A stretch of 64,000 nt of DNA, taken from NCBI RefSeq assembly GCF_024679095.1, contig NC_066563.1, positions 2,862,928 through 2,926,927 of the forward strand. Direction: 5' to 3'. Position numbers and translations under genes: made by a program. Within the stretch, counting starts at the first letter, position 1. Every line of letters begins with the position of its first letter. The DNA is from Eriocheir sinensis (taxonomy: Eukaryota; Arthropoda; Malacostraca; Decapoda; Varunidae). Shown piece by piece: positions 62,692-64,000 of this stretch. The notes beneath the pieces are model-generated. The model had not been told where the DNA came from. It saw nothing but the letters and a program-made list of their open reading frames with translations, and did not search any database.

Positions 62692-64000
62692 GGTCAGGGG
62701 TCGCGGGTCAGGCTGTGGTGGGTTTCCTTTCGTCTCCTCGTGCGTCTTAAGCCGTCCTCTTTATCTTGTTTGTTGTTGTTGTTTGCTTACCGTTGCTTGA
62801 GTTGTGAATCTTTTTCCTTCTTTCTAAACATGCAAATATTTACGCCTTTCAGTTAAGCGTCTTAGGATTTAGTTTTTACTTGGTTTCATGTTGCTTTGGT
62901 TTGTTTGTGTGTGTTTTTTTTTTTTTAACGCTAAAGTTCTAGCTTTTCCGCGTTACTGTCTTTGCCTTACTCATTTTGTTGTTGTTGTTGTTGTTGGTAG
63001 ATTTGTTTAACGTTATTCTAAGTGGATGTTTTTTGTCTAGACTCTTTCATCCGTCTCTAATGTTCGCAATATCACTGGTCTCTCGTTATGCATATTTTCG
63101 CAATTTCCAGTTTTTTGTAGAGATAAAAAACAACTTTTACTAAACATAATTAACGGACGTCCGCCGATTTTCAAGCTAACCCTTTCCCCTTTTGTTCCTC
63201 CTCCGCCTCCCGTGAGCTAAGGTGCGAATCGTGGGTTCAATAATACCATCATGACATCACTTCCTCCTTGGCGGGCGGCCAGGCACCTCGCTGAGCCCCA
63301 ACACAACACACACTCCGCCGCCACGCCTAAAGACCGTCTGCTGGCTTTCATTCACTCCGGAGAGCAGCTCGAGAATCACCTTCCTCCCAGCCAACACCTG
63401 CCGCGCCTATGCCACGTGAGAAGCCGCACTGTGTTGTTGTGGCTGTTGTTCATCTCCATCCGCCACCGTCCCCCGCAGCAGCCGTAGTCCCCTCCACCCA
63501 CCACCATCACAACCCTCCTTCAACCACCACCCACGCAGACGCCACCAACTCTATCCAAACAAACAATGTCATATCCTTTGAAGGAGAATTCTTGAACTGC
63601 ACGACATCTGAACCAAGGAAGCCAACGTGGTAAGGATACAGAAAACCATCGAACAAAAGGATCCACTTACGATCTAACAACCACTCGTGATTGGTTAACG
63701 CTTCCTCCTGGTGTGAGAGGCGACGGTTTCCTAAGAGCCTGTTTGGCCTGCACGTCTCGCTGTGGTCTGGCCTGCGGTTTATCGCCTCCGTCGGCAGGCA
63801 ACGTGGCATGGAGGGCCTGAACAGACGGTCTTTCTGTGTTCAACATGGCCTTATTCTGACAACGTCCACAACAGTCACAGACCATTAAGAGATAGTGCCA
63901 TGGCTTGTAAATAGCCACATTGCCTCTCTGTCTTAGCGTACACAGGATACTACAGACCAGCTAGGAAATGTCTCATCTAAAAAGTTATTTACCGAGTCCT

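Overview
The window looks like nuclear DNA of an arthropod, most likely a decapod crustacean (inference). Compact coding exons have GT-AG introns from about 100 bp to over 20 kb. The non-coding DNA is full of very long dinucleotide arrays (AG, AC, AT), and a short TTAGG run, the arthropod telomere motif, is present. I see no prokaryotic features, no CRISPR array, no intact transposon or virus and no convincing RNA gene.

About two thirds of the window is one gene on the minus strand. It encodes a spectrin-repeat protein of the outer nuclear membrane ending in a KASH domain, most like Klarsicht (klar). It is read right to left. A tentative start-codon exon lies at 45293, followed by exons at 43449-43234, 41952-41911 (a 42-nt microexon), 41239-39830, 39725-39553, 38030-37772, 37321-37156, 36570-36284, 36005-35682, 34146-34041, 13243-13044, 8095-7944, 7511-7262, 4891-4688, 4575-4466 and the last exon 2762-2504. 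Every junction keeps one reading frame, giving about 1,386 residues. The last 24 residues carry the SUN-binding signature: a Cys at -23, then PQLRY and a terminal PPPV. The N-terminal half is disordered and rich in Ser, Thr and acidic residues. The C-terminal half holds helical, spectrin-like segments, a conserved-looking linker and the membrane anchor.

A 20.8-kb intron (34040-13244) appears to hold two other first exons. One is a single 4.3-kb exon (25325-21002) encoding 1,441 acidic residues with a degenerate 18-residue repeat; a 35-codon exon (20703-20599) follows it. The other is a 17-codon exon (32287-32236). Both feed the 13243 acceptor in phase 1, exactly as the long form does. This predicts three proteins, of about 1,386, 1,867 and 408 residues, that share the last spectrin-like segments and the KASH anchor but have different cytoplasmic N-termini. 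This is the most interesting part of the window.

Upstream, also on the minus strand, lies an intronless ORF of 174 codons (50561-50037) with one KH RNA-binding domain. The rest, above all 50.6-64 kb, has no gene I can support. It holds microsatellites, a minisatellite of about 129 bp at 61.6-62.3 kb, a 63-bp tandem repeat at 58.1 kb, purine-rich tracts and simple homopolymers. All exon calls come from splice consensus and frame continuity; no transcript evidence was available.
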